64,000 nucleotides of DNA from NCBI GenBank assembly GCA_020205615.1, contig CM035160.1, positions 121,673,552 through 121,737,551 on the forward strand, in the 5' to 3' direction. Source of the stretch: Panax quinquefolius. Lineage: Eukaryota; Streptophyta; Magnoliopsida; Apiales; Araliaceae. The notes below the pieces were generated by a model that was given only the letters and a program-made list of their open reading frames with translations, had not been told where the DNA came from and did not search any database. Positions within the stretch are counted from its first letter, which is position 1. Each line of letters opens with the position of its first letter. The position numbers were made by a program, and so were the translations under genes. Positions 13,590-24,670 of the stretch are shown piece after piece.

Positions 13590-13880
13590 TCTGAGACTGG
13601 CGCTGCGGTGCCATCTTTATACCTACATCTCGCGCTACGGCGCGAGCTCTTAATGTCGTTGTCCCTGACTTGGCGCTTACTGGTATGAGTCCTTATTTTA
13701 TTGATGCCGCGTTATTGCGCCACTCTGGAGAGGTTTTTGGTACTGTACATGGCGCTGTAGCGCCACCATATGTATTTATAGTTTGCATCATGACGAACTC
13801 TTGCAAGGTGTGCTTACATCTTGTTCATGACTGTGCATGACTCATTTACTTAGGGTTGTCGCCATGGCGCCAACTCTGCA
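13590..13880 (-). repeat. Array of GC-rich palindromes in Tekay-like LTR
   Basis: Five to six GC-rich palindromes lie in an otherwise AT-rich LTR. They include CTCGCGCTACGGCGCGAG (13629-13646, a 7 bp perfect stem with a TACG loop), GGCGCTGTAGCGCC (13751-13764) and GGCGCTGCGGTGCC (about 13605). The matching region of the 5' LTR (31390-31710) is strongly scrambled at these palindromes while the flanking sequence is nearly identical. Confidence 0.7.
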
Positions 13881-16679
13881 CCGTAAAAAGAATTTTAGTT
13901 TTGAAATTTTGTGAACTTCCCAGACGCATAACTTCTTTGTTATAAGTCCGAATTGGCTCGTTCAAAGCCTACGGTTCACAAATTACGTATTCTATGCGTT
14001 TATGCAAGAATTTTATCTGTTTGACTTTGTTTGCTAAAAATTCACCTATTAGTTTTTTTTAACGAAAACGATAAACGTTCGTGAACGTTCAACGCTCGTT
14101 TATTCGTTCTAAGTTGAAATCCGATTATTTTCGAGTCCACAACTCTTAAATGCCAAATAAGAATTGTCTCCATTGGAAAACAATGGTTCCGAGTTCAAAC
14201 ACAAAATTTGACTTCCATTTCGAGAATTTTACGAATTCGACGATTATCGATCAATCGTCTGCAAATCTTGCAATTCTTCCTTCTTATGATTTATTCAACA
14301 TTACAAATGAACTTCATTCATCATGTGAACACACTAACATACTTAATACAACAACTTATATTCATTGTTGGATTTTAACTTATTCTTCATGCGCTTATAA
14401 CTTGTCAAATTAAAAACTACATAAGATTTCATTGTTAATGACTTATGACAATTAAAGTTTCTTAAACATCATTTCTTATATGTTCTTAACATATAACTTA
14501 ACTTAGGTATACATGATACATATGATCATATAAATTCTTTTATATTCATATCATTTCTCTTAATAAACTCCTTACAAGTTCATATTATTTTCACATAAGT
14601 TTATAACTTATGCTAGCTTAAATGACTTATTACCAACTTAATTGGCTTAAGTTCACTACTTACTCATTCTTGTTTCTTAATCCAACTTTTCTTATCATCC
14701 TATCATGGTAGAGATAGAAGATAATTGAGAAGAAATCTTACTCTTTTGAAGTCTTGGTAAGGTAGCTTTCTTCTTCTTCTTCTTCTTCTTACTTATGGAA
14801 GCAACTTATTTGTGACTTAAACTCTCTAACACTTAAGCACTTTGTGATGTCTTAGATTATTTGAACAACCAACAAATGGCTTGTAAGCTTCCTCTATTTA
14901 TAGAAATTGCAAAGCTAGGGTAGTTTAGTCATTAAACCATCCCACCTCCTCATGCACCTCCTTACTATTCATTACTTGCAAGGCACAAAACATATCCTAC
15001 ACTTGGTCATTACTTCAAGGTCTTGGTCACCACACTAACTTGGTCACCACATTACTTGGTCACCACTATACTTAGTCACCACAATAACCATATCAATATG
15101 GTTTTGCCCCATGGGTCTATTAACTCATGGATTCTAGCTTGGGCTTGGATTAATAAATCCTTGGGTTTTGCATTAATAAACACTAGCTTGTTCATTAATC
15201 AATTATTGGGCCTCTTCCTTTAATTCACTTGGACTTATATTAATTCTTATCAATCTTTCCAAATCCATTAACATTTCTTAATACATATACATATAGTTTA
15301 TATATTATTTTCGTATTCTAATTCATATCGAATTTATATACGATATTTCATCCTTTATACAAACTCGTATAATACTTCGTATTATACTCGTTTTCATTAC
15401 TTTGTACAATACCAAGTATCATACAATTATTACTTATTCCTTAACACTTCGCTTTACTTAACGTTTATAAATTAAGTCCATGTTTAATTATTACATTTTC
15501 CATAACTAGATTTTTATTACATAATCCATCTTACCTTGTTATTTCATCATTACGTATTTCTCGGAAACTCAAAATTATATCCCGAGCAAATACCGATGAA
15601 TAGTGTGACGCCCCCAAAATTAGGTATACGTCACCCATCTTGGGTCGCCACTAACATGGTACATAATTTAAATACAACTTAGTAATATAAGCGTAGGTAT
15701 GTAATAATACGACATAAAGCGTGAGTTTGAATACAAATATTGTCTACTAGATATTATACAAACTCAAAAGGAGTCCTCATTACAATTATTATCACACTAT
15801 TTCACAGAATAGTGAGGACTACTAATGCTATCCTCTGGACCATTACTCCGTTCCCCGACTCGTCCCAGCTATATTCTTATTTCCTGAAGAGAACAGTGAA
15901 AGAAAGGGTGAGCTCAACTAGCCCAGTAAGAAATATTATAACTAAGATAAAGAAGAATAAATTATCAATAGTCTTCAATAATGTTAAACTGATAAAATAC
16001 AATAGACAACCAGGTTTAATCATAATGGAATATGCAATCCATTAAAAGAGTCAAGTAGAAAATAAAGTCTACTATCTTTTAGGTTTTAAAAGGTTTTCAT
16101 CAATTTTTATCACTAAGACTCGGTTTAATGAATAAACCACAATATCTAATCATCCCACGTACCACGGTCAAGGATTTTCATCAAATTATCAATGGTCATA
16201 ACTATATCTCCGAATCACCCACGGTCATAATCATACCAAAAACTATCCATCATCGCATTACGTGCCCATCGAGGACTTTTGTCACATCATTTATATCAAG
16301 CCATGATTATACCGAATGAACCCTGGTCATAATCATACTAAGTTCATCTATGCACGTAAGCCAACGATAACTTTCAACATAATATAAACATGAGGATGAT
16401 GACAATGATATAAGAATTCAATAAAACAAGTTCAAGAATTAATTTATCTAGGAATTATTAACGTCCAAATTGTCAACAAGATACTATTTTGTAGAGTAAA
16501 ATTCAAGAATGATCAGAAGAATATTTCCATGAAAAGATACTGGATGAAACGCAATTATCAAGGTTATTCTACTAATTTCATGGAGTATAGAAGTCAAAGT
16601 TTTAACCAATCGGGTATAATAAAGAATGGAATAACAAAAGAAATCACCATGCATGCGATACACATCAGACAAAAGCAAA

Positions 16680-17110
16680 AGTTATTCCAACAGAATAATA
16701 AATAACGGAACCAGGTCGGTGAAATTCACAATCGGCACATGATGTTCCAATGAATAATAAAGATGGAACCGGATCCGGTGTAAAACACACGATAGGATAT
16801 TCCAATGTAATGATAAAAAGGCGGAACCAGTCGGTGTGTAAAACACATGCAGGTGATGTTCCAATGATAATAATAATAAAGGCGGAACCGGTCCGGTGTA
16901 AAACACATGCATGGATGTTCCAAGCGAATAATAGAAGAATGTCACCAAGTATAGGGTAAACCACATTATCATGATTATGTATAGGGTATGCACAGATATC
17001 TGAGTTATTCCAACATAATAATAAAGAATGAAATAACGAGAGGATTTCACCAAGTATAGGTTATATCTGGCGTATCGTATCAAAAGTTATTCCAACAGAA
17101 TAATAAAGAA
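16680..17110 (-). repeat. ~60 bp tandem units in transcribed part of F LTR (left copy)
   Basis: About seven degenerate units share TTCCAACAGAATAATAAAG followed by a GGAACC/TCCGG-containing segment and GTAAAACACA. The right LTR has the same array (22680-23110) and element G has a related one (about 61200-61490). Confidence 0.75.
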
Positions 17111-17446
17111 TGGAATAATGAAGTTCTCTTCATGAATAAGAAAGAATAACACCCTTACGGGTACAACAAATAATACCCCTTACCTTAGAAGAGGCTGAAT
17201 ATTGGAAAAGTGAAGTAGCGAGAATACTTTTTTCTTTTTCTCTCTATAGTTTCTCTCTCTAGAGTTTCAGTGAATTCGTAAGAAATAATGAAGGAATGAG
17301 CTTTCTATTTATAGAAAAACTGAGGGTGGCTCTTGGTCTTAATGAAGGGTCAAAATGACTCTTGGTAATATTGAAGAGACAACTACTATTTGCGAAGGGG
17401 TAATTAACCCTTAGAACACCGAAGAGGCAGTTAACTCGTGGTAACA

Positions 17447-17725
17447 TTGAAGGGACAACTACTATTTGCGAAGGGGTAATTACTATTGACGAAGGTAATT
17501 ACTATTGACGAAGGTAATTATTATTCACAAAGGTAATTACTATTGACGAAGGTAAATACTATTGACGAATGTAATTACTATTCACAAAGGTAATTACTAT
17601 TCACAAAGGTAAATACTATTGACGAAGGTAATTACTATTCACAAAGGTAATTACTATTCACAAAGGTAAATACTATTGACGAAGGTAATTACTATTCACA
17701 AAGGTAATTACTATTGACGAAGAGA
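17447..17725 (-). repeat. 19 bp / 57 bp tandem array in U3 of F LTR (left copy)
   Basis: About fifteen units of a 19 bp repeat with consensus GAAGGTAATTACTATTGAC and variant CAAAGGTAATTACTATTCA are arranged partly in a three-unit, 57 bp higher-order pattern. They lie roughly 130-410 bp upstream of the minus-strand TATA box, the place where retroelement enhancers usually lie. The right LTR has the same array. Confidence 0.85.
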
Positions 17726-18395
17726 CTCTTAGATGATGACATATGGGCCCCCCAAAAACTAATCAAACTTACCACAAACGTCTCATAACAGACTCTTTAT
17801 ATACATCAAGGATTTAATAAATATTACCACAAATCATTTTATTTTTAATCAACACATTTTTAATCTTTCAACAATTATTAATCATTTATAACTTGTCGTC
17901 TCAATTAATAATATAACATATTATATGATGATAATCTTGTGACAATAATTGAATCAATAATATAAGAGATATGATGTAGCAATTACTGTAGCAATAATTG
18001 AGTATAGCTACGTGACTTCTCACGTAAGCATCAATAATCAATACCGTGTGCTACTATGCAACCACGCAGACATTCTTTTACTTTTACCACCGGGTAGTTC
18101 AACAGTTTTAACAGTAACACCTCGTAGTTATTTTATATAGAAGATAATTTTGTCGTTTTCTAACTACGACAATACTTTCGTTAATGGGGTCCACTAATGA
18201 TTGAGTAGTCGCATACGAATATTCCCCGACAAAAAGAATATTCCTGACCAAACGAATATTTTATAACAACTTGCTTACTTTGCAAAATTTATAAATATTA
18301 CCCACAACTATAACATTATATCAAATTTATTCCATAATATTCAAAAATAATATTTATAGAAAATTCATCTTTATTTATAAAAGTGGGGTCTTACA

Positions 18396-18408
18396 ACCTC
18401 CCTTCTTA
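18396..18408 (-). promoter_or_regulatory. Polypurine tract of element F
   Basis: The minus strand reads AAGAAGGGAGGT directly before the LTR start TGTAAGACCCC. An inverted repeat AATTTCG/CGAAATT (18412-18429) lies just upstream of it in sense direction. Confidence 0.8.
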
Positions 18409-20720
18409 TGAAATTTCGCCCTCGAAATTAGGGTAATGCGTTCTCGATATGATAAAGAGGTGAGGATACCTTGAATACCTTTATCGTTAAAAATATTTAA
18501 TTCATCTTCTTAATCCGCCAAAGATATTCATTAACAATTCATCTTTTGCACTACAAAGCTAAAGATATACAACTTGTAAAACCAATAATCTTTGAGACGC
18601 GACTTAATAGTATCACGACCACGAATTATCCATGCACTCTTGGCCAAGGATATTCGTGTTTTCAATCTGATCATGATTATCCGAATAATCATTGGTCATA
18701 ATCATACCAAGTCTATCAATGCATTACGACCAAAGATGACTTTTACCACATCCATGAATTAATATTTCATTCTTTGAGACTCAAATTTCAATAATTAATC
18801 CATATCATCGAATCATCCCCGCACTACGTGCCAAGGATATTCATTAGTATCACGACCACGAATTATCCATGCACTACTGACCAAAGATAATCGTGTATTC
18901 ATTAGTATCACGACCACAAATTATGTATGCACTACTACCAAAGATAATCGTGTATTCATTAGTATCACGACCACAAATTATCCATACACTACTACCAAAG
19001 ATAATTGTGTATTCATTAGTATCACGACCACAAATTATCCATGCACTACTACCAAAGATAATCGTGTATTCATAGTATCACGACTACAAATTATCCATGC
19101 ACTACTACGGCCAAAGATAATCGCGGTATTCATTAGTATCACGACCACAAATTATCCATGCACTACTACCAAAGATAATCGTGTATTCATTAGTATCACG
19201 ACCACAAATTATCCATGCACTACTACCAAAGATAATCGTGTATTAATTAGTATCACGACCACAAATTATCCATGCATTACGCCAAAGATAATCGTGTATT
19301 CATTAGTATCATGACCACAAATTATCCATGCACTACTACCAAAGATAATCGTGTATTCATTAGTATCACGACCACAAATTATCCATGAACTACTACCAAA
19401 GATAATTGTGTTTTCAATTATGGTTATGATTATACCCGAACAATCCTCGATCATAATCATACCAAGTCCATCTATGCACCTTCTAAAGCCACGATGAGAT
19501 GACTTTCAACATAATATAAGCATGAGGATAATGATATAAAGAATCAATCAAATGAGATAAAGGATAAATATTAAACATTTATAATATAATTTATCCAGAT
19601 TCAAGAATATTCCCATGTTATCAATCACTTAATAATCTCATAATCTAATATCATTAATATTATAACAATATTTTAATCACTTCTTAAATTTATAAACAAT
19701 TTATCTCAATTGTTTACGCTTTTACCATATAATGCATTTAATCATTCAAAATGCCATACTCATAAGATATCATCACCAATTATCAAATCCCTCAAAAAAA
19801 ATATGCATATACTCTATATAGGATTCTCTAGCCATAAAATCCTATTTTCAACTTTGTTACTTCACATAACATATTTAACTCATATGTTCGTAACTAAACT
19901 ATTTTCATGAAAAATACCAAATCAGTCCCAAAAATATTTCTTTTCTGGGATTTAGCATAATATAGTTCTATAATGAAAATATATTTTTCTCGGAATTTTT
20001 AAAATTCATTTACTATTTTTCAAAAATCAATTTCTAATTAATTCCTTAAGAAATTAGCTACCTCAAGTTTAACTCCAAAAATTCCCAAATCTTGGCAGGA
20101 CCTTACACATGTTAATGTGAACCTCCAGTTTAAATTTCATGGTCATCGGAGTTATAGAACTCCAGTTATAGCATTTTTCGTCAAAAAAACCTAAATATTG
20201 AAATGGTCATAATTTGCTCATTTTAAGTCGGAATGAGCTCATTTTTGGACACGATGTTCTTTATACCATATACGTTTATGTCCCAAAAGGCCTGAATTTT
20301 TCACACTAATTAAGTGGCCGAAACAGCCCTTACAAAAACGTGGTAGCAGCTTTTTGGACATTTTGAAGTTTTGACTCCTTTGCTAAAATCAGTCCACACG
20401 AAAATCTACAACACATTTTTCATTGATTCCACTTGGATTAGTTAGGTAACTCATAGATCTAACTCTAGGACTTAACCACACTCAAAATTTCAAAATATAA
20501 TAAGAGATTTGGTCAATTGAATTTTATGTTACGTTTTTCAACAAAATCTGGTTTTTAACTCCTTGTGATTTTTAAGAAACTTTCATGTTTTCACATACTA
20601 ACCAACATAACTCATCATAACACTTACTAATACCACGTATACCCATGATTTTCATTAGTCTAATGCTTTTATTATGACTTTCATCATAAACCACGTAAAC
20701 TGTTCATTTTAGTTGAGGAA
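18409..20720 (-). other. Non-coding internal region of F, LTR-like in part
   Basis: I see no gene. From about 18600 to 19500 the sequence resembles a transcribed part of the G LTR (about 60660-60960: cacgaccac, attatccatgcac and catgattat blocks) and contains a 57 bp minisatellite. From about 20100 to 20500 there are leader-like stretches such as GGTCATCGGAGTTATAGAAC. Both suggest that LTR-derived sequence has been carried into the internal region. The 66-codon frame at 19710-19910 is AT-rich and has no recognisable motif. Confidence 0.55.
18842..19415 (-). repeat. 57 bp minisatellite inside element F
   Basis: About ten head-to-tail copies of a 57 bp unit start CATTAGTATCACGACCACAA and end AAAGATAATCGTGTATT. 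Copies differ by single bases or small indels. The units abut without spacers, so this is not a CRISPR array. Plus-strand frame 18893-19075 and minus-strand frame 19266-19460 simply read through the units. Confidence 0.92.
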
Positions 20721-20870
20721 ATATTTGAGGGTTTAAGAAATGGGTTTTGTACTGGGGTCAATACAAAATTCGATTTCACGCTCTAGGGTAGGCTAGGAAA
20801 TCTTCAAGAATACATCAAGAAATTTATTAATGATAGAAATATCATTCAAAACTGCTACTCTTATCCAAGA
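20721..20870 (-). pseudogene. Decayed protease-RT linker of gypsy pol in F
   Basis: This ~150 bp piece aligns by eye with the end of the protease ORF of element G (about 61935-62085), including the blocks encoding the ISVVNKFPDVF and REIEF regions (minus strand). Stops and small deletions break it. It is the only recognisable coding relic in F and ties F to the G family. Confidence 0.7.
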
Positions 20871-21596
20871 CTTGGATAGTACGTTACATTGATACCAACT
20901 GTGACTTTCATCCCAACTTTGGATAGCACGTCACAATGACACCTTACATAAATGTATAGTCAAAAACTATTTTAGAAATTAGAATCTTTGGGAATTGCTC
21001 AAGGAAACCTTCGTACATGGGAGGCCATGCTTCTAGGTTATGATAGATATCATATGGCCATGTAATTATCCTTGGTTTACCCAATAGACCCCAAAGAAAA
21101 ATGAGAAGATTACTATCATATTCTTCCCAATGGTGAGTCTTCTCTTGACTTATCATTATCTCCTTGTCTCAAATTGAGAATTATACTTCAAACAAACACC
21201 AAGATCATATAGGTAGTGCTCAGAATATACTCAAAGAAGTGGATGAGCACAACCTCATCTTATGATGACACGAGGTTGTATGTCATTAGACATCTTGTAT
21301 GATAGTGGCAAAACACTCTTCCAACGTTGGGTTCGCCTCACCCTAGTTGATTCACCAAATATAACTACTAAATGATGACCATCGTTCTATTCCACTGTTA
21401 CCCCCGCTTGACCTAGCTACACTCTTATTACCTGAAAGGAATTGTGAAGCAAAAGGGTTAATTAATATATCAAATATTATCCCTATACTCTAACCGACCA
21501 ATTAAAAAACTTAGGTAGGTCATACAAGTGAAGGAATTCCCCATCTCTCCCCTCCTAGTTCTTATCTCGCATCTTAGCCAGGGATCATATCCCTAA
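20871..21596 (-). other. F internal region between pol relic and PBS
   Basis: This untranslated-leader-like stretch holds no recognisable gag. At 20890-20905 a second copy of the PBS/LTR junction string (GATACCAACTGTGAC) occurs out of place. A 70-codon minus-strand frame (20944-21156) is not recognised; it has many aromatic residues and no known motif. The last ~200 bp resemble the 63780-63950 leader of G. Confidence 0.5.
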
Positions 21597-21608
21597 ACTC
21601 TGATACCA
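21597..21608 (-). promoter_or_regulatory. Primer binding site of F (initiator-Met tRNA)
   Basis: The minus strand reads TGGTATCAGAGT, matching the 3' end of plant initiator-Met tRNA (TGGTATCAGAGC) at 11 of 12 bases, two bases inside the 5' LTR. Confidence 0.9.
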
Positions 21609-21610
21609 AC

Positions 21611-24409
21611 TGTGACGCCCCCAAAATTAGGTATACGTCACCCATCTTGTGTCGCCACTTACATGGTACATAATTTAAATACAACTTACTAATATAACTG
21701 TCGTGTACAATACGACATAAACTGTGAGTTTGAATACAAATATTGTCTACTAGATATTATACAAACTCAAAAGGAGTCCTCATTACAATTATTATCACAC
21801 TATTTCATAGAATAGTGAGGACTACTAATGCTATCCTCTGGACCATTACTCCGCTCCCCGACTGGCCCCTCGCCTATATTCTTATTTTCAAGAGAATAAA
21901 GTGAAAGAAAGGGTGAGCTCAACTAGCCCAAAGAAGAAATATTATAACTAAGATAAAGAAGAATAAATTATCAATAGTCTTCAACAATGTTAAACCGATA
22001 AAATACAATAGACAACCGGTTTAATCTGCGGTGAATATCGTAATCCATTAAAAGAGTCAAGAGAAAATAAAGTCTACTATCTTTTAGGTTTTAAAAGGTT
22101 TTCATCAATTTTTTATCACTAAGACTCGGTTTAATGAATAAACCACAATATCTAATCATCCCTGCATACCACGGTCAAGGATTTTCATCAAATTATTAAT
22201 GGTCATGACTATACCGAATAACCCACCGGTCATAATCATACCAAAACTATCCATCAACGCATTACAAAGCCATCGAGGACTTTTGTCACATCATTTATAT
22301 CAAGCCATGATTATACCGAATGAACCACGGTCATAATCATACTAAGTTCATCTATGCACGTAAGCCAACGATAACTTTCAACATAATATAAACATGAGGA
22401 TGATGACAATGATATAAGAATTCAATAAAACAAGTTCAAGAATTAATTTATCTAGGAATTATTAACGTCCAAATTGTCAACAAGATACTATTTTGTAGAG
22501 TAAAATTCAAGAATGATCAGAAGAATATTTCCATGAAAAGATACTGGATGAAACGCAATTATCAAGGTTATTCTACTAATTTCATGGAGTATAGAAGTCA
22601 AAGTTTAAACCAACTGGGTATAATAAAGAATGGAATAACAAAAGAAATCACCATGCATGCGATAGACCGCAGAGGCAAGTTATTCCAACAAAATAATAAA
22701 TAACGGAACCAGGTCAGGTGAAATTCACACCGACAGGATGTTCCAACAGAATAATAAAGATGGAACCAGATCCGGTGTAAAACACACAGATAGGATATTC
22801 CAACAGAATGATAAAAGAGCGGAACGGTAGGTGTAAAACACATGTGATGTGATGTTCCAGCAGAATAATAATAAAGATGGAAACCAGGTCCGGTGTAAAA
22901 TAAATCTGAGACAGGATGTTCCAATGTAATAATAGAAGAATGTCACCAAGTATAGGGTAAACCACGCATGTCAGATTATGTATAGGGTATGCAGCGTGAT
23001 ATGAGTTATTCCAATGAGAATAATAAAGAATGGAATAACAGAGGGATTTCACCAAGTATAGGGTATCTGGCGTATACAAAGTTATTCCAATGAATAATAA
23101 AGAATGGAATAATGTAAGCTCTCTTCATGAAAATAAGAAAGAATAACACCCTTACGATGCACAACAAATAATACCCCTTACCTTAGAAGAAATGAATATT
23201 GGAAAAGTGAAGTAGCGAGAATACTTTTCTTCTTTCTCTCTATAGTTTCTCTCTCTAGAGTTTTAGTGAATTCGTAAGAAATAATGAAGGAATGAGCTTT
23301 CTATTTATAGAAAAACTGAGCGTGGCTCTTGGTCTTAACGAAGGGTCAAAATGACTCTTGGTAATATTGAAGAGACAACTACTATTTGCGAAGGGGTAAT
23401 TAACCCTTGGAACACCGAAGAGGTAGTTAACTCTTGGTAATATGAAGGGACAACTACTATTTCATGAAGGGTAATTACTATTGACGAAGGTAATTACTAT
23501 TAACGAAGGTAATTACTATTGACGAAGGTAATTACTATTCACAAAGGTAATTATTATTGACGAAGGTAAATACTATTGACGAAGGTAATTACTATTCACA
23601 AAGGTAATTACTATTCACAAAGGTAAATACTATTGATGAAGGTAATTACTATTCACAAAGGTAATTACTATTCACAAAGGTAAATACTATTGACGAAGGT
23701 AATTACTATTCACAAAGGTAATTACTATTGACGAAGAGACTCTTAGATGATGACATATGGCCCCCCATAAACTAATCAAACTTACCACAAACGTCTCAGA
23801 ATAGACTCTTTATATACATCAAGGATTGAATAAATATTACCACAAATCATTTTATTTTTAATCAACACATTTTTAATCTTTCAATAATTATTAATCATTT
23901 ATAACTTGTCGTCTCAATTAATAATATAACATATTATACAGATGATACTGTGACAATAATTGAATCAATAATATAAGAGATATGATGCAGCAATTACTGT
24001 AGCAATAATTGAGTATAGCTAAGTGACTTCTCACGTAAGCATCAATAATCAATACCGTGTGCTACTATGCAACCACAGCGTATTTTTGTACTTTTTTTTA
24101 CCACGGGTAGTTCAAGCAGTTTTAACGGTAACACCTCCGCCGTTATTTTTATAGAAAGATAATTTTGTCGTTTTCTAACTACGACAATACTTCCGTTGTG
24201 GGGTCCACCAATGATTGAGCCGTCGTACGAATATTCCCCGACAAAAAGAATATTCACCGACCAAACGAATATTTTATAACAACTTGCTTACTTTGCAAAA
24301 TTTATAAATATTACCCACAACTATAACATTATATCAAATTTATTCCATAATATTCAAAAATAATATTTATAGAAAATTCATCTTTATTTATAAAAGTTGG
24401 GGTCTTACA
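21611..24409 (-). repeat. 5' LTR of element F
   Basis: 2.80 kb, starting TGTGACGCCCCC on the plus strand and ending GGTCTTACA. It is nearly collinear with 15604-18395, with the TATA box at 23301-23310, the U3 tandem array at about 23470-23730 and leader units at about 22680-23110. Differences from the other LTR are mainly tiny indels near CG dinucleotides. Overlapping minus-strand frames at 22598-23079 are repeat read-through. Confidence 0.9.
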
Positions 24410-24624
24410 AATAGTGTTTTTCAGAAAATTTCTCGAAAATCTTTTATTTTCGTCTTGGAAATTCAAACACTTTAATTCATCCACGTAGCTCAAATACTAC
24501 GACATTCTAACATCAATAGGTTATATAATGACAACCATCTTGATAACATAAGGAATACGATTTTATTATTATTTAATTTAATAAAATCATTTTACAATAA
24601 GATCCGAATTTCTCGGTCATTACA
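24410..24624 (-). repeat. 3' LTR of Tekay-like element, U3 start
   Basis: This is the continuation of the LTR split by F. The first five bases (AATAG) are the duplicated target. It ends ...CTCGGTCATTACA, matching CTCGGTCGTTACA at the end of the 5' LTR (33572). Confidence 0.88.
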
Positions 24625-24640
24625 TTCTTCCCCCCTTATA
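24625..24640 (-). promoter_or_regulatory. Polypurine tract of Tekay-like element
   Basis: The minus strand reads TATAAGGGGGGAAGAA immediately before TGTAATGACC of the LTR. Just upstream in sense direction is the hairpin GATTCTG/CAGAATC with a GGGA loop (24643-24660), itself about 10 nt after the pol stop codon. Confidence 0.85.
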
Positions 24641-24670
24641 AAGATTCTGTCCCCAGAATCTCGTCTTACT

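Larger units (their letters stand above)
12348..15603 (-). repeat. 3' LTR of Tekay-like element, U5-side part
   Basis: The plus strand starts TGTAGCGCCCCC, identical to the start of the 5' LTR at 30142. The F element splits the LTR after AATAG (15599-15603); the rest is at 24410-24624. A TATA box reading CTATAAATAG on the minus strand is at 14894-14903. A (TTC)n microsatellite at about 14769-14790 is shorter in the other LTR. Reading frames inside (for example 14150-14413 and 15023-15223) are LTR shadows. Confidence 0.9.
15604..18395 (-). repeat. 3' LTR of element F
   Basis: 2.79 kb, with plus-strand ends TGTGACGCCCCC and GGGGTCTTACA. In minus-strand order it has U3 (18395 to about 17330) with a 19/57 bp tandem array, a TATA box CTATAAATAG (17305-17314), then a leader with ~60 bp tandem units (16680-17110). 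The 133-codon and shorter minus-strand frames at 16484-17083 merely read through these units, giving repetitive peptides, and are not genes. Confidence 0.9.
15604..24409 (-). mobile_element. Non-autonomous Ty3/gypsy element 'F' nested in Tekay-like 3' LTR
   Basis: F is 8.8 kb on the minus strand, with the perfect 5 bp duplication AATAG at 15599-15603 and 24410-24414. LTRs are at 15604-18395 (3') and 21611-24409 (5'). The PBS is at 21597-21608 and the polypurine tract at 18396-18408. The internal region (18396-21610) is only 3.2 kb and keeps no intact gag or pol, just a decayed protease-RT linker near 20730-20860 that matches element G. This is the innermost and so youngest insertion of the left nest. 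Confidence 0.9.

Noticed and set aside
16484..17083. Overlapping minus-strand frames up to 133 codons (also 22598-23079 and 60999-61515)
   Set aside because: They read through ~60 bp tandem units in LTR leaders, give repetitive peptides in several frames and differ between the two LTRs.
18842..19415. CRISPR-like regular repeat spacing
   Set aside because: The 57 bp units abut with no unique spacers, and the context is a plant retrotransposon; it is a minisatellite.
20944..21156. 70-codon frame in F as a captured host gene
   Set aside because: No recognisable domain and too short to call; kept only as a lead in the findings.
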